From Chloroflexia bacterium (GTDB lineage: Bacteria; Chloroflexota; Chloroflexia; DTKN01), in the NCBI GenBank assembly GCA_016928715.1, contig JAFGKG010000019.1, positions 1 to 43,405 on the forward strand: a stretch of 43,405 nt of DNA, given 5' to 3'. The notes beneath the pieces are model-generated. The model was not told the origin of the DNA and searched no databases. It saw only the letters and a list, made by a program, of their open reading frames with translations. Positions 11,122 to 18,408 of the stretch are shown piece after piece (within the stretch, counting starts at the first letter, position 1; each line of letters starts with the position of its first letter). The position numbers and the translations under genes were made by a program.

Positions 11122-11150
11122 ATTATAACAGCTTTAGGGCTTGCTGTCAA
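11122..11150 (-). promoter_or_regulatory. recA distal promoter P1 (perfect consensus)
   Basis: TTGACA (11145-11150), exactly 17 bases, TATAAT (11122-11127) on the minus strand, with TG one base upstream of the -10. The predicted start near 11115 lies about 140 bases before recA and upstream of P2. No LexA-like box overlaps it, so it could give a constitutive level of recA or a short leader RNA. Confidence 0.75.
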
Positions 11151-11175
11151 TACTTGTAGCAAGTTTAGAGCCTGT

Positions 11176-12459
11176 TTAGTGAAGGGAGGGGTATCCGGTC
11201 TCCCCAGCAAGCAAACGCTGATACAAGGTCTCGATACGCTCATAGACCCGCGCCCAGGTCATCCTCTGTTGCACTTTTTCGCGTCCACGCCGGCCCATCG
11301 CTTGCCGCAGCGCAGGGTCGTCGAGAAGCCGAGATATCGCCCGGGCCAAACCCCTCTCATCAGCAAATTCCACCAATAAACCATCCCGGCCCTCCTCAAT
11401 CACGGCCGGAACACCGCCGGCCCGCGCCCCAATCACCGGGACCCCGTTCGCCCAGGCCTCCAGGTAGACAATACCGAACGAGTCCGTACATGAAGTCATG
11501 CAGAACACTTCCCCCGCCGCCAGCAGGTCGCGCTTCTCCTCCTCGGAAATCGCCCCCAGCCAATGCAGGGGCAAATCCTCCTGCAACAGGCGCTGCAAAT
11601 AGGCCCTAATCGGCGACATCGCCTGGCCGGCCAGGACCAACTCTACCGCCCGTCCCTCCGACCAGAGCAGCCGCAGCGCCTCCACCAACTGCACCGTTCC
11701 CTTGTCAAAGGTCTGCGTGCCCAGGTAAAAGACAATCGGTCCCTGTAGGCCATATCGCTCCCGAAAGCGCTGGCCATTCCCCCCCGTAACTTGGTCGGGG
11801 TTGACCCCAGAGCCCGTACAGAGAATTGCCTCTGGGGAAATGCCAAAAGAGACCAGCAGATCACTCTCCAGGCTGGTCTGAGTAATAAGCGCAGTGGCCT
11901 CCTGCATAAGAGCCCGCTGGTGGCGCATTGTATAGTAGCGCTGTACCCGCCGCTGCCCGGGCACACCCAGATGTACCATAGGGGTCAGCACAAAGGGAAT
12001 TCCGCGCCGGCGGGCAAACTCCAGGGCCGGGGCCAGCATAAAATCCAAGGTGATGTTGGCCCCATGGACCAGGTCAAAGTGCGGCGCGCTTTGCTCCAGA
12101 TAGCGCTCAAAGGCCGGCAGGCGCGGCGTAAGGCGAGCCAAACGACGCAACAGCCCCTCCGTGTCCAAGGGCAACCCCGAAAGTTCGGCCAGCAGCCGAC
12201 GATAAAGGCTGAAAAGCAGGGGTCGCCCCAACCAACGATGCACCGGGAAACGCAGCACCTCGACCCCGTTGATGATCTCCCGCGGCGGTCCGACCGTCTT
12301 GCGGCCGCCGCACCAGAAATGCTCCAACTCCCCAGCATCGCTGGTCGCAACCGTCACCTGATGACCCGCCGCCACCAGTCGCTCAGAAAGCTCCTGGAAA
12401 AACCGCTGCGAGCCTCCTATCCAGGGCAAGTACCCCTGGACAACATGTAGTGCACGCAT
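11176..12459 (-). CDS. Family 4 glycosyltransferase (GT-B fold)
   Basis: Retaining glycosyltransferase of the GT4 type, 427 residues. The N-terminal Rossmann domain starts MRALHVVQGYLPWIGGSQRF, with the usual GG-S-x-x-F acceptor-side loop. The C-terminal domain begins with the YLGTQTFDKGTVQLVEALRL segment and carries SCTDSFGIVYLEAWANGVPV, the E-x7-E nucleotide-sugar motif, then VIGARAGGVPAVIEEGRDGLLV. Donor and acceptor are unknown; it may build surface glycans or glycolipids. Two adjacent ATGs exist; the second (12459) has better Shine-Dalgarno spacing (AGAGG). It follows the 85-codon gene by 8 bases as last gene of the proS-like operon. Confidence 0.9.
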   Translation of the reverse strand: MRALHVVQGYLPWIGGSQRFFQELSERLVAAGHQVTVATSDAGELEHFWCGGRKTVGPPREIINGVEVLRFPVHRWLGRPLLFSLYRRLLAELSGLPLDTEGLLRRLARLTPRLPAFERYLEQSAPHFDLVHGANITLDFMLAPALEFARRRGIPFVLTPMVHLGVPGQRRVQRYYTMRHQRALMQEATALITQTSLESDLLVSFGISPEAILCTGSGVNPDQVTGGNGQRFRERYGLQGPIVFYLGTQTFDKGTVQLVEALRLLWSEGRAVELVLAGQAMSPIRAYLQRLLQEDLPLHWLGAISEEEKRDLLAAGEVFCMTSCTDSFGIVYLEAWANGVPVIGARAGGVPAVIEEGRDGLLVEFADERGLARAISRLLDDPALRQAMGRRGREKVQQRMTWARVYERIETLYQRLLAGETGYPSLH

Positions 12460-12467
12460 CATCCCTC

Positions 12468-12725
12468 TTATCGATCTGGATACAGGGATAGCTTTTTCTG
12501 TGCCTTATCCATCACCGTCAGCCACTCTGGCTGCATCTCGGCAATACGACTAAACACCTTGCTCTCCAACCAACAGACGCTGATATAATGGCGCCGCCGC
12601 CGGCCCTCCTCCTCCCAAAAAACGACCCGGTGCTCACCCTGATCCTCCAGCACCGCATGGTACAGCGTCGCCAATTCTAATTCGTTGAGCTCTATCGTCA
12701 CCGCATATTTGGCTTCGCCAGCCAT
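12468..12725 (-). CDS. Small protein of unknown function (85 residues)
   Basis: The open frame extends further upstream, but the ATG at 12725 is chosen because it overlaps the OsmC stop as TGATG and follows GGAGGGGG at good spacing. The product, starting MAGEAKYAVTIELNELELAT, has no signal peptide or membrane segment. It looks like a compact alpha/beta protein with a basic patch GRRRRH and an aromatic-rich middle (VVFWEEE, ISVCWLE). I recognise no family. Coupled translation with the OsmC-family gene suggests a related role, which is only inference. Confidence 0.7.
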   Translation of the reverse strand: MAGEAKYAVTIELNELELATLYHAVLEDQGEHRVVFWEEEGRRRRHYISVCWLESKVFSRIAEMQPEWLTVMDKAQKKLSLYPDR

Positions 12726-13156
12726 CAGACCCCCTCCGATTGGATTGGCTCCTCCTCTATCACAATGGAGCTGTGAATAGGCGCGGACTGCCTGAGCATC
12801 ACACTCACGGAACAATAGCGCTCCTCGGACAGGGACACCGCCCGCTCGACGGCCTTGCGATCCACCCCACTCCCGCAAACAATATATGTCACTTCATAGC
12901 CAGCATAGACCCGCGGATGCTTTTCCACCCGCTCCGCCTGCACGACGACCTCCAGAGAGGTCACGGGCTGTCGCTGCTTTTGCAGAATGGAAATCACGTC
13001 TATCGCAGTGCAGCCGGCCAGCGCCACCAACACCAAGGACATTGGACCGGGACCGGCATTGCCCGCCGTGGGGCTGTCGATCGTCATGGTGTGACCATGG
13101 GGAATCTGGGCCTCAAAACGCAAGCCTTCCTGCCAGGTCAGGCGAACCTCGGGCAT
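12725..13156 (-). CDS. OsmC-family protein (peroxiredoxin-like)
   Basis: 143 residues with the OsmC/Ohr fold signature. The first conserved Cys lies in VALAGCTAIDVISIL, the second in SEERYCSVSVML, the spacing typical of OsmC-like thiol peroxidases. The YhfA/OsmC-like segment DSPTAGNAGPGPMSLVLVAL precedes it. It probably reduces organic hydroperoxides, but many family members have unknown substrates. A longer start at 13183 exists; the ATG at 13156 is preferred because GAGGAGGA stands 6-7 bases before it. With this start the gene lies 23 bases after the proS-like stop. Confidence 0.88.
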   Translation of the reverse strand: MPEVRLTWQEGLRFEAQIPHGHTMTIDSPTAGNAGPGPMSLVLVALAGCTAIDVISILQKQRQPVTSLEVVVQAERVEKHPRVYAGYEVTYIVCGSGVDRKAVERAVSLSEERYCSVSVMLRQSAPIHSSIVIEEEPIQSEGV

Positions 13157-13179
13157 AGAATCCTCCTCCGCATCGTTCG

Positions 13180-14916
13180 TCAAACTATCGTTTCCAACTC
13201 GGCCAAGGCCCGCTCTACCCAGGCCGGCACATCCACCAGGGGAATGACCAGGACCGCCTCACGAGGCTCAGTGCGCCGCTTGACTTCGGCGCCCTGTTGC
13301 TGCAATGTTCGCTTGCTGAGGGCAATGCGCAAAGGCATCCCCAAGAGGTCGGCATCGGCAAACTTGAAGCCGGCCCGCTCGTCACGATCGTCCCAGAGCA
13401 CCGCGATACCGGCCCGCCTTAACTCCTCGTACAGGCTGGCACTGGCCTCCTGCAACTCGGGGGCATCGCCCAAGGAGAGCAAGTAGACCTGGTAGGGCGC
13501 CAACCGTACCGGCCAGAGGATGCCGCGCTCATCGTGATGCACCTCGACGCAGGCCGCCAACAAGCGGTCCAGGTCCACTTCAGCACAGGCCAATTGCCAG
13601 GGCCGTTCCTGACCGGCAGCATCCTGAAAGGTCGCCCCCAAGGCCCCGCTGTAACGCGAGCCGACTGCCCAGAGCCGCCCCAGGATTGTCCGTCGCTCCA
13701 GCACCAGCAGCTCCTGGCAGTGTGGACAGGGATCGCCCCCATGCACAGCGACTAAATCGGCGACGCTATCTGCGGTATAGTCCCGCCCATAGTTGACGTT
13801 GCGCAGGTGATAATCCTCTTTGTTCGCCCCCATAACCAGGTTGGGGCAATGCGGCAGCAGTTCGTCCACCACGATGTGGACCTGACGCAGCCCCACCTCC
13901 GGGGCCTGCCGGCGTATACCCAACGGCGAGGCGAAACCAGGCGAGGCGCCCAGGGCGGCAATCTCGTCTTCCTCGGCGGGGCGCAAGTCCTCCACGCCCA
14001 TATGTCGGGCCAGCTTGGATTCGTCCAGGTCCATGTCCCCCCGTACAATGACAAAGAAAAAACAATCCCCCGAGACCATCAAAACCGCCTTGGCTGTACG
14101 GCTCGCGGGCACCTCCAAAAAGTCGGCCAAGGCGGCAATCGTGGGACAATTCGGCGTGTATAGCTCCTCCAAAGAGCGGGCCTGCTCCGCTAAAGGCGTC
14201 GCCTTGGCCCGCCGTGCCACCCGCCCTTCGGCCACATAGCCACAAGCCGGGCAGCGGAGCAACGGCTCCGAACCAGGAACCTGGGGACAGAACAGGGCTC
14301 TGGCCGGCAGATCGTCCGGCCCCACCACGGCCTCCGCCGCCAAGAGCTCTAGACCACAAGCCCGGGCCAGTTGCCGCAGGCCCTGCTCCAGCTCCCTCAA
14401 CATATCCGCCAGGCTAGCCGAATCGGCCTGCAGAGCCAGCATCTCCAGGACCAGGGACTGAGCCGCCGCCAACGGGGACCCCGCCGGATGGCCCGTCCAA
14501 GAACGTTGACGGAAATCATAGAACAACTGCGGCAGCAGCCGGTGCGAACGCAGATCGGATCGCAGCAGCAGCGTCAACAAGGGGCCCAATCGATCGGGCC
14601 AAAACAGGGTGCGATGAGCCGCATCCTGCAGAGACAGCGACTCGCGGGCGATATGCTCCCAGGCGCTGCCCTCCTGCCAGGCGCTCGTCGGGAGCAACGG
14701 TGGCAGGGCAATCTCCTGCCCACCCAACGCAATCAGGGCCTTCTGGGCCAAAGACTGAAGTCGCCGCTGCACGCGTCGGCCCAGGGGAAGCCAGGCCCAG
14801 GCCCCAGCCCCCAGCGGCCGCAACAGGCCCGCCCGCAGCAGCAATTGATGGCTCACCTGCTCTGCCTCGGCCGGCGCCTGGTGTAGCGTGTAGGGGAAAA
14901 ACTGGGACATGCGCAT
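13180..14916 (-). CDS. ProRS-like protein with degenerate catalytic domain and intact INS editing domain
   Basis: 578 residues, like bacterial prolyl-tRNA synthetase, starting MRMSQFFPYTLHQAPAEAEQ. By my alignment from memory to E. coli ProRS, motif 1 and the class II scaffold are recognisable, but the ATP/proline residues are gone without gaps. The GPTHEE (TXE) loop reads WPDRLG (about 107-112). Motif 2 FRDE reads SWTG and RSREF reads AAQSL. Motif 3 GCYGIGVTR reads ACAEVDLDR. The INS domain (about 248-390) keeps the Lys equivalent to E. coli K279 (SRTAKAVL), the GxxxP loop (GFASP) and GAN...YH. CPAC and CPHC could bind zinc. The anticodon domain (about 470-578) is well conserved. I infer no aminoacylation; trans editing or regulation is possible. 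First gene of its operon. Confidence 0.85.
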   Translation of the reverse strand: MRMSQFFPYTLHQAPAEAEQVSHQLLLRAGLLRPLGAGAWAWLPLGRRVQRRLQSLAQKALIALGGQEIALPPLLPTSAWQEGSAWEHIARESLSLQDAAHRTLFWPDRLGPLLTLLLRSDLRSHRLLPQLFYDFRQRSWTGHPAGSPLAAAQSLVLEMLALQADSASLADMLRELEQGLRQLARACGLELLAAEAVVGPDDLPARALFCPQVPGSEPLLRCPACGYVAEGRVARRAKATPLAEQARSLEELYTPNCPTIAALADFLEVPASRTAKAVLMVSGDCFFFVIVRGDMDLDESKLARHMGVEDLRPAEEDEIAALGASPGFASPLGIRRQAPEVGLRQVHIVVDELLPHCPNLVMGANKEDYHLRNVNYGRDYTADSVADLVAVHGGDPCPHCQELLVLERRTILGRLWAVGSRYSGALGATFQDAAGQERPWQLACAEVDLDRLLAACVEVHHDERGILWPVRLAPYQVYLLSLGDAPELQEASASLYEELRRAGIAVLWDDRDERAGFKFADADLLGMPLRIALSKRTLQQQGAEVKRRTEPREAVLVIPLVDVPAWVERALAELETIV

Positions 14917-14968
14917 CATCAATATCCCCGATAAAGGACAATGTGGGAGACAGTTGAACAACAAGGCT

Positions 14969-14998
14969 ATTATAGCACCTTGTCCGAACGCTCGTCAA
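14969..14998 (-). promoter_or_regulatory. Promoter of the ProRS-like operon
   Basis: TTGACG (14993-14998), 18 bases, TATAAT (14969-14974) on the minus strand, with TG one base before the -10. The predicted start near 14962 gives a leader of about 45 bases, too short for a T-box, and no T-box motif was seen. Confidence 0.75.
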
Positions 14999-15016
14999 GG
15001 AGTTGCTGCCCGCACA

Positions 15017-15541
15017 TTACAGCAGCGATTCGTCCCCGCAATGCTCGCGCATACTACAACCAACACAGCGAGCCGGCTCGTCATGGCTGCGCCAAACCTC
15101 GTCCCCGGCCACCGCCTGGCGCATTTCCTGCAAAACAAAGAGCAGGTCCTGACGCAGGGACTGATCATAGGGTATCTCGAACGTGTAATCCCGATAGCAC
15201 AATAGCCCATATGGCGGAGCGCCATAATTCTCCTCAACCAGCAGACAGTAAGCCGCCAACTGCAGTATGTCGGCCTCGTAGGGCTGGCAGGAACGGCGCG
15301 AGGGCTTGCACTCGACCGGGATCACGTCGCCGTGGCGACGCATCAGGTAATCCGGCCGACCCACCAAGCCATGCTGAGGCGAGCGCAGGGGGGCAGGAGG
15401 TATACGCCAATCGCGATCGTCCACGTAAACCACCCGCCCCTGGGGCAGGCCACTCTCAGCCCGCTCCCGCCCGGCTCGCCGCAGCAGCAGCAGGGCCAAC
15501 AGGGAGAGCAACAGCGCCGACAGCAGCAGAACAGGATTCAT
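15017..15541 (-). CDS. Cas4-like PD-(D/E)XK nuclease, C-terminal part, membrane-anchored
   Basis: 174 residues. One membrane helix at 2-20, followed by RRAGRER, which by the positive-inside rule puts the rest in the cytoplasm. The nuclease core shows Asp64 in GRPDYL, Glu77-x-Lys79 in PVECKP, and QLAAY at 94-98, the RecB/Cas4 motifs in order. The end has Cys159-x2-Cys-x5-Cys168, matching the three C-terminal ligands of the Cas4 [4Fe-4S] cluster. The first part of a Cas4 fold, with the metal-binding His and first Cys, is missing here but present in the gene just upstream. ATG follows that gene's stop by one base, with GGAGG before it. There is no CRISPR array nearby. Confidence 0.82.
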   Translation of the reverse strand: MNPVLLLSALLLSLLALLLLRRAGRERAESGLPQGRVVYVDDRDWRIPPAPLRSPQHGLVGRPDYLMRRHGDVIPVECKPSRRSCQPYEADILQLAAYCLLVEENYGAPPYGLLCYRDYTFEIPYDQSLRQDLLFVLQEMRQAVAGDEVWRSHDEPARCVGCSMREHCGDESLL

Positions 15542-15542
15542 C

Positions 15543-15806
15543 TCAGCCTCCGCCCAGCAGCCAGGCCAACAGGAAGAGTAGTAGGGCCACCCCCAAGAAC
15601 AGCCAGCCCAGGCGCTGCCCTAGACCCGCCCGCACAACCTGCCGGCCGACCTCGGCATGCCGCTCCACGCCGGCCTGCAGTCGCCCTGGATCGGCCGGTT
15701 CCAGCCCCAAGATTTCCCTCAGCCACCAACTGCGGGCACAATAAGCAAAAGCCTGCACGTCACTGGCACGGATCCAAAAATCGTCCTTTGGCATCAGCTC
15801 GATCAC
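15543..15806 (-). CDS. Cas4-like nuclease, N-terminal part, membrane-anchored
   Basis: 87 residues. It begins with IRASDVQAFAYCARSWWL (about 12-29), the hallmark N-terminus of Cas4/DUF83 nucleases, with Cys23 as the likely first Fe-S ligand. GVERH at 46-50 supplies the conserved G-x3-H metal-binding His. A single membrane helix (about 66-84, LGWLFLGVALLLFLLAWLL) ends in GGG and the stop. It cannot be a nuclease alone; the D-ExK motif lies in the next gene. Start chosen as GTG at 15806, which overlaps the previous stop as GTGA; an ATG at 15794 and a TTG at 15809 are alternatives. Confidence 0.78.
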   Translation of the reverse strand: MIELMPKDDFWIRASDVQAFAYCARSWWLREILGLEPADPGRLQAGVERHAEVGRQVVRAGLGQRLGWLFLGVALLLFLLAWLLGGG

Positions 15807-16510
15807 CAATCCGGATAGACCGTAACCGGAGGGTAGGGGTCCAACGTTTCCGTAGGCAGCGGGGTCGGGGTGGCCGTGGGCAGCGCGGTCGCGGTCGAGG
15901 TTGGGGTAGCCGTAGGTACCGTGGGCGGAGCAGTCAGCGTCGGGGTGGCCGTGGGCAGCGGGGTGGAGGTCAGGGTGGCCGTAGGCTCTGTCGGACGAGG
16001 CGTAGCGGTAGGCTCCGTCGGGCGGGGCGTCGTCGTGGGCCTGGTCGGAAGCGGCGTGGGGAGCGGAGTGTCAGAGGGAGAAAGGGGTACATCCGTCGGC
16101 GGTAGGGGCGTGGCCGTGTCCGGCGGAGGCAGCGGCGTCGAGGTAGGCGGGATTGGCAAAGAGGTAGGGGATAGGCTCGGCCTCGCCGAGGGGGTTACCG
16201 TGGCAGAGGGTGTCGGAAGCGGTGTAGGCAAAGGCAGCGGGGTGGGCGTGGTGGGCGTCTCTGGCACTGGCGTCACGGTCTCTTGGCGTATCTCCCGCAC
16301 CAGGTTGGGATCCAGAGGAGCAAAACCGGCGCGGCCAAAGGGGTCCGCACTGTAATCGGCCAGCAGTAATGAACTGAGGCTGCCCTCTTGCCCAGAAAAA
16401 GGCGCGGCAAAGGCGGTCTGTACGGCCCAGGCCACCCCGAGCACGGCAGACAGCAGGCAGCCGATCGTCAGGATTACCCAGGCCAGCATATGCCTACGAG
16501 ATCTCTTCAT
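15803..16510 (-). CDS. Pro/Thr-rich membrane-anchored extracytoplasmic protein
   Basis: 235 residues. Basic start MKRSRRHM, then a membrane helix or uncleaved signal (about 10-34). After a short linker (about 36-78), residues 79-225 are almost entirely Pro, Thr, Ser and Ala in loose PTATPTP-type repeats, such as RPTEPTATPRPTEPTA. Such tails are common in Chloroflexota surface proteins and are likely extended, perhaps glycosylated, wall-spanning stalks. No folded domain follows, so binding partners are unknown. The ATG overlaps the cyclase stop by four bases (ATGA), and its own stop overlaps the Cas4-like start by four bases, so translation is tightly coupled. Confidence 0.8.
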   Translation of the reverse strand: MKRSRRHMLAWVILTIGCLLSAVLGVAWAVQTAFAAPFSGQEGSLSSLLLADYSADPFGRAGFAPLDPNLVREIRQETVTPVPETPTTPTPLPLPTPLPTPSATVTPSARPSLSPTSLPIPPTSTPLPPPDTATPLPPTDVPLSPSDTPLPTPLPTRPTTTPRPTEPTATPRPTEPTATLTSTPLPTATPTLTAPPTVPTATPTSTATALPTATPTPLPTETLDPYPPVTVYPDW

Positions 16511-18396
16511 GCACCCACATCCACCTGTTCGGCGATACCCTCTACGGCATAGATACGCACTGGCTCACTTTTGCCCTTCAAACTGATCAGGCCAAGGTTA
16601 CGGAAAACATACTGCTCCTTGTCTTTGAGCATTTCATAGGTGTACTCACTGACCAGAATATCGTACTCGGGGAACTCTTTATTCAAACCCTGGATACGCG
16701 CACTCAAGTTGACGGAATCTCCAATGACGGTGTATTCCATGCGGTCCTTCGAGCCCACTGTTCCGGCGACCACGTCACCCGTATTGATACCGATGCCCAT
16801 ACGAATGGGCACTTCGCCCCGAGTCAGTCGCTCTGCATTCAACTGGGCCATCCGCCGCCGCATACCCAGAGCGGTGCGCACCGCCCGGTCGGCATGATCG
16901 GGATGATACACCGGCGCGCCAAAGACGACCAGGGTCGAGTCGCCGCCAAATTTATTGACCGTGCCCCCCTGCTGCTTGGCTACCTCTACCATGGCCGCAA
17001 AGTATTCGTTCAAGATATGCACCATAACGGCCGGATCGTACTGCTCCGAGAGCCGGGTAAAATCGCGAATGTCTGAAAAGAGCATCGAGACAACCCGTTT
17101 CTCACCTTGGACCCGGATACTGCCTGAAAGCAGCCCTTCAGAAACATCCCGGCTGACGAAACGGCCAAAGGCATCGCGAATAAACTCTTTTACCCGCAAT
17201 CCCTGGACCATCCGATTGAAGGCGTGCGCCAGGACACCGATCTCGTCCGTAGAGCGGACCACAATTTTGCGCGAGAGATCGCCGGACTCCACCTGGCTGG
17301 CCGCACTGACCAGATCCTGGATAGGCCGAACAATCTGGGCGGAAACCCAGAGACCCACCAAAACCACGGCCACCACGGCCAGACTAAAGAGCAAGGTCAG
17401 CAGGAGACGGGGCCAAACCTGCTCCTGGCCAACTCCCGGCAGGGCCACCGAAAATACAGCCATATCGGCGCCATGGCGGGACTCGAAAGCGCCAAAGGCC
17501 TCGACGAGCTCCCCGCTCAACTCGAGCTTGCGCGTTAGATAGCCAAAGTCCTCTTGCTCCAGGACTTGCTGATACAAGGTGGGGGCCAACTGCAGGCGGC
17601 TAGCCTCTTGAAGGGTTGTTGCAAGCACCTGTCCGTCCGGCCCATAGACCGTCACCTCCCGAGAGAGGGACAGATCGGTATCTCGCCCGGTTGAGAAAAG
17701 GGGCCGGCCAGCCATGCGATGAATCAGGCGTTGCAAATCCATCCCCACCAAGACGACTCCTACGGTATAGCCGTCCTGATTTTTAATGGGACCACTGATG
17801 TAAAAGGTCCAGCCCCAGGGGGTATGGACCAAATCAGCGAACTTGTCCCCAATATCGTCGACATGCCCAGCTACCACCTGCTGACAGACAGGCCAATCCC
17901 CCGTGTAAAAGCCACTCTCCTCATAATAAAGCCCCGGCGATTCACTCGTCGTATCACGTCGCAAAGAAAGGACCGCCGTACCGTCCAAAGTGACGATATG
18001 GACCAGATCGAGGCCGGCATTGAGCGCAATGGGGCAAGCTAAATCAGAAAGGCGCTGCTGATCCTGCTGTTGCAGCGCCTCGCTCACCCCCTGGGTATAG
18101 GCAATCGCCCGCAATGAGGTCAACAACTCCCGCTCGACATAGACCACTTCGTCCGTAGCGTAATGGCCGGCCTGCCATAACTGGTTTAGCAGGCGTTCAT
18201 AGAGTCGTTCCGCAAAAACCTGGGCCAGGAAATAGCTCGCCGCGACAGCCAAAAGGAGGGCCAGCACCAAATAGGGCGCAATCACCTTAAAGCGCAATTG
18301 AGACCAAAAACTGGGCAGCGGCGGCGAGACTTGCTCCTCCAACGACAATGGCTCCACCGTCGACAAAGAATCAGACTCTTGTTGCACGGACCACAT
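16507..18396 (-). CDS. Membrane class III nucleotidyl cyclase with sensor and HAMP domains
   Basis: 629 residues. Membrane helices at about 39-59 and 329-351 flank an extracytoplasmic sensor of about 265 residues, probably Cache-like. HAMP follows (352-405), then a class III cyclase domain (about 432-620). Catalytic residues seen: metal Asp442 (MLFSDIRDFT) and Asp486 (VNKFGGDS), substrate-contacting Lys482 and Asp560 (EYTVIGDSVNLSAR), and transition-state Asn563/Arg567. Lys with Asp/Thr is the adenylate cyclase pattern, so cAMP is likely, though cGMP is not excluded. It is 12 bases after the DUF3307 gene in one operon. Which signal the sensor reads is unknown. Confidence 0.92.
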   Translation of the reverse strand: MWSVQQESDSLSTVEPLSLEEQVSPPLPSFWSQLRFKVIAPYLVLALLLAVAASYFLAQVFAERLYERLLNQLWQAGHYATDEVVYVERELLTSLRAIAYTQGVSEALQQQDQQRLSDLACPIALNAGLDLVHIVTLDGTAVLSLRRDTTSESPGLYYEESGFYTGDWPVCQQVVAGHVDDIGDKFADLVHTPWGWTFYISGPIKNQDGYTVGVVLVGMDLQRLIHRMAGRPLFSTGRDTDLSLSREVTVYGPDGQVLATTLQEASRLQLAPTLYQQVLEQEDFGYLTRKLELSGELVEAFGAFESRHGADMAVFSVALPGVGQEQVWPRLLLTLLFSLAVVAVVLVGLWVSAQIVRPIQDLVSAASQVESGDLSRKIVVRSTDEIGVLAHAFNRMVQGLRVKEFIRDAFGRFVSRDVSEGLLSGSIRVQGEKRVVSMLFSDIRDFTRLSEQYDPAVMVHILNEYFAAMVEVAKQQGGTVNKFGGDSTLVVFGAPVYHPDHADRAVRTALGMRRRMAQLNAERLTRGEVPIRMGIGINTGDVVAGTVGSKDRMEYTVIGDSVNLSARIQGLNKEFPEYDILVSEYTYEMLKDKEQYVFRNLGLISLKGKSEPVRIYAVEGIAEQVDVGA

Positions 18397-18408
18397 TCCC
18401 TCACAAGC

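Noticed and set aside
13180-14916. Frameshifts or sequencing errors as cause of the ProRS motif loss.
   Set aside because: The lost motifs align without gaps in the same frame as conserved flanking segments, so substitutions rather than indels are responsible.
15017-15806. CRISPR-Cas locus suggested by the Cas4-like genes.
   Set aside because: No direct-repeat array and no cas1, cas2 or effector genes occur in the window.
15840-16290. G-rich quasi-repetitive DNA, possible tandem repeat or G-quadruplex region.
   Set aside because: The pattern is explained by Pro/Thr codons of the PTATPTP-type tail on the minus strand; no exact long unit repeats.
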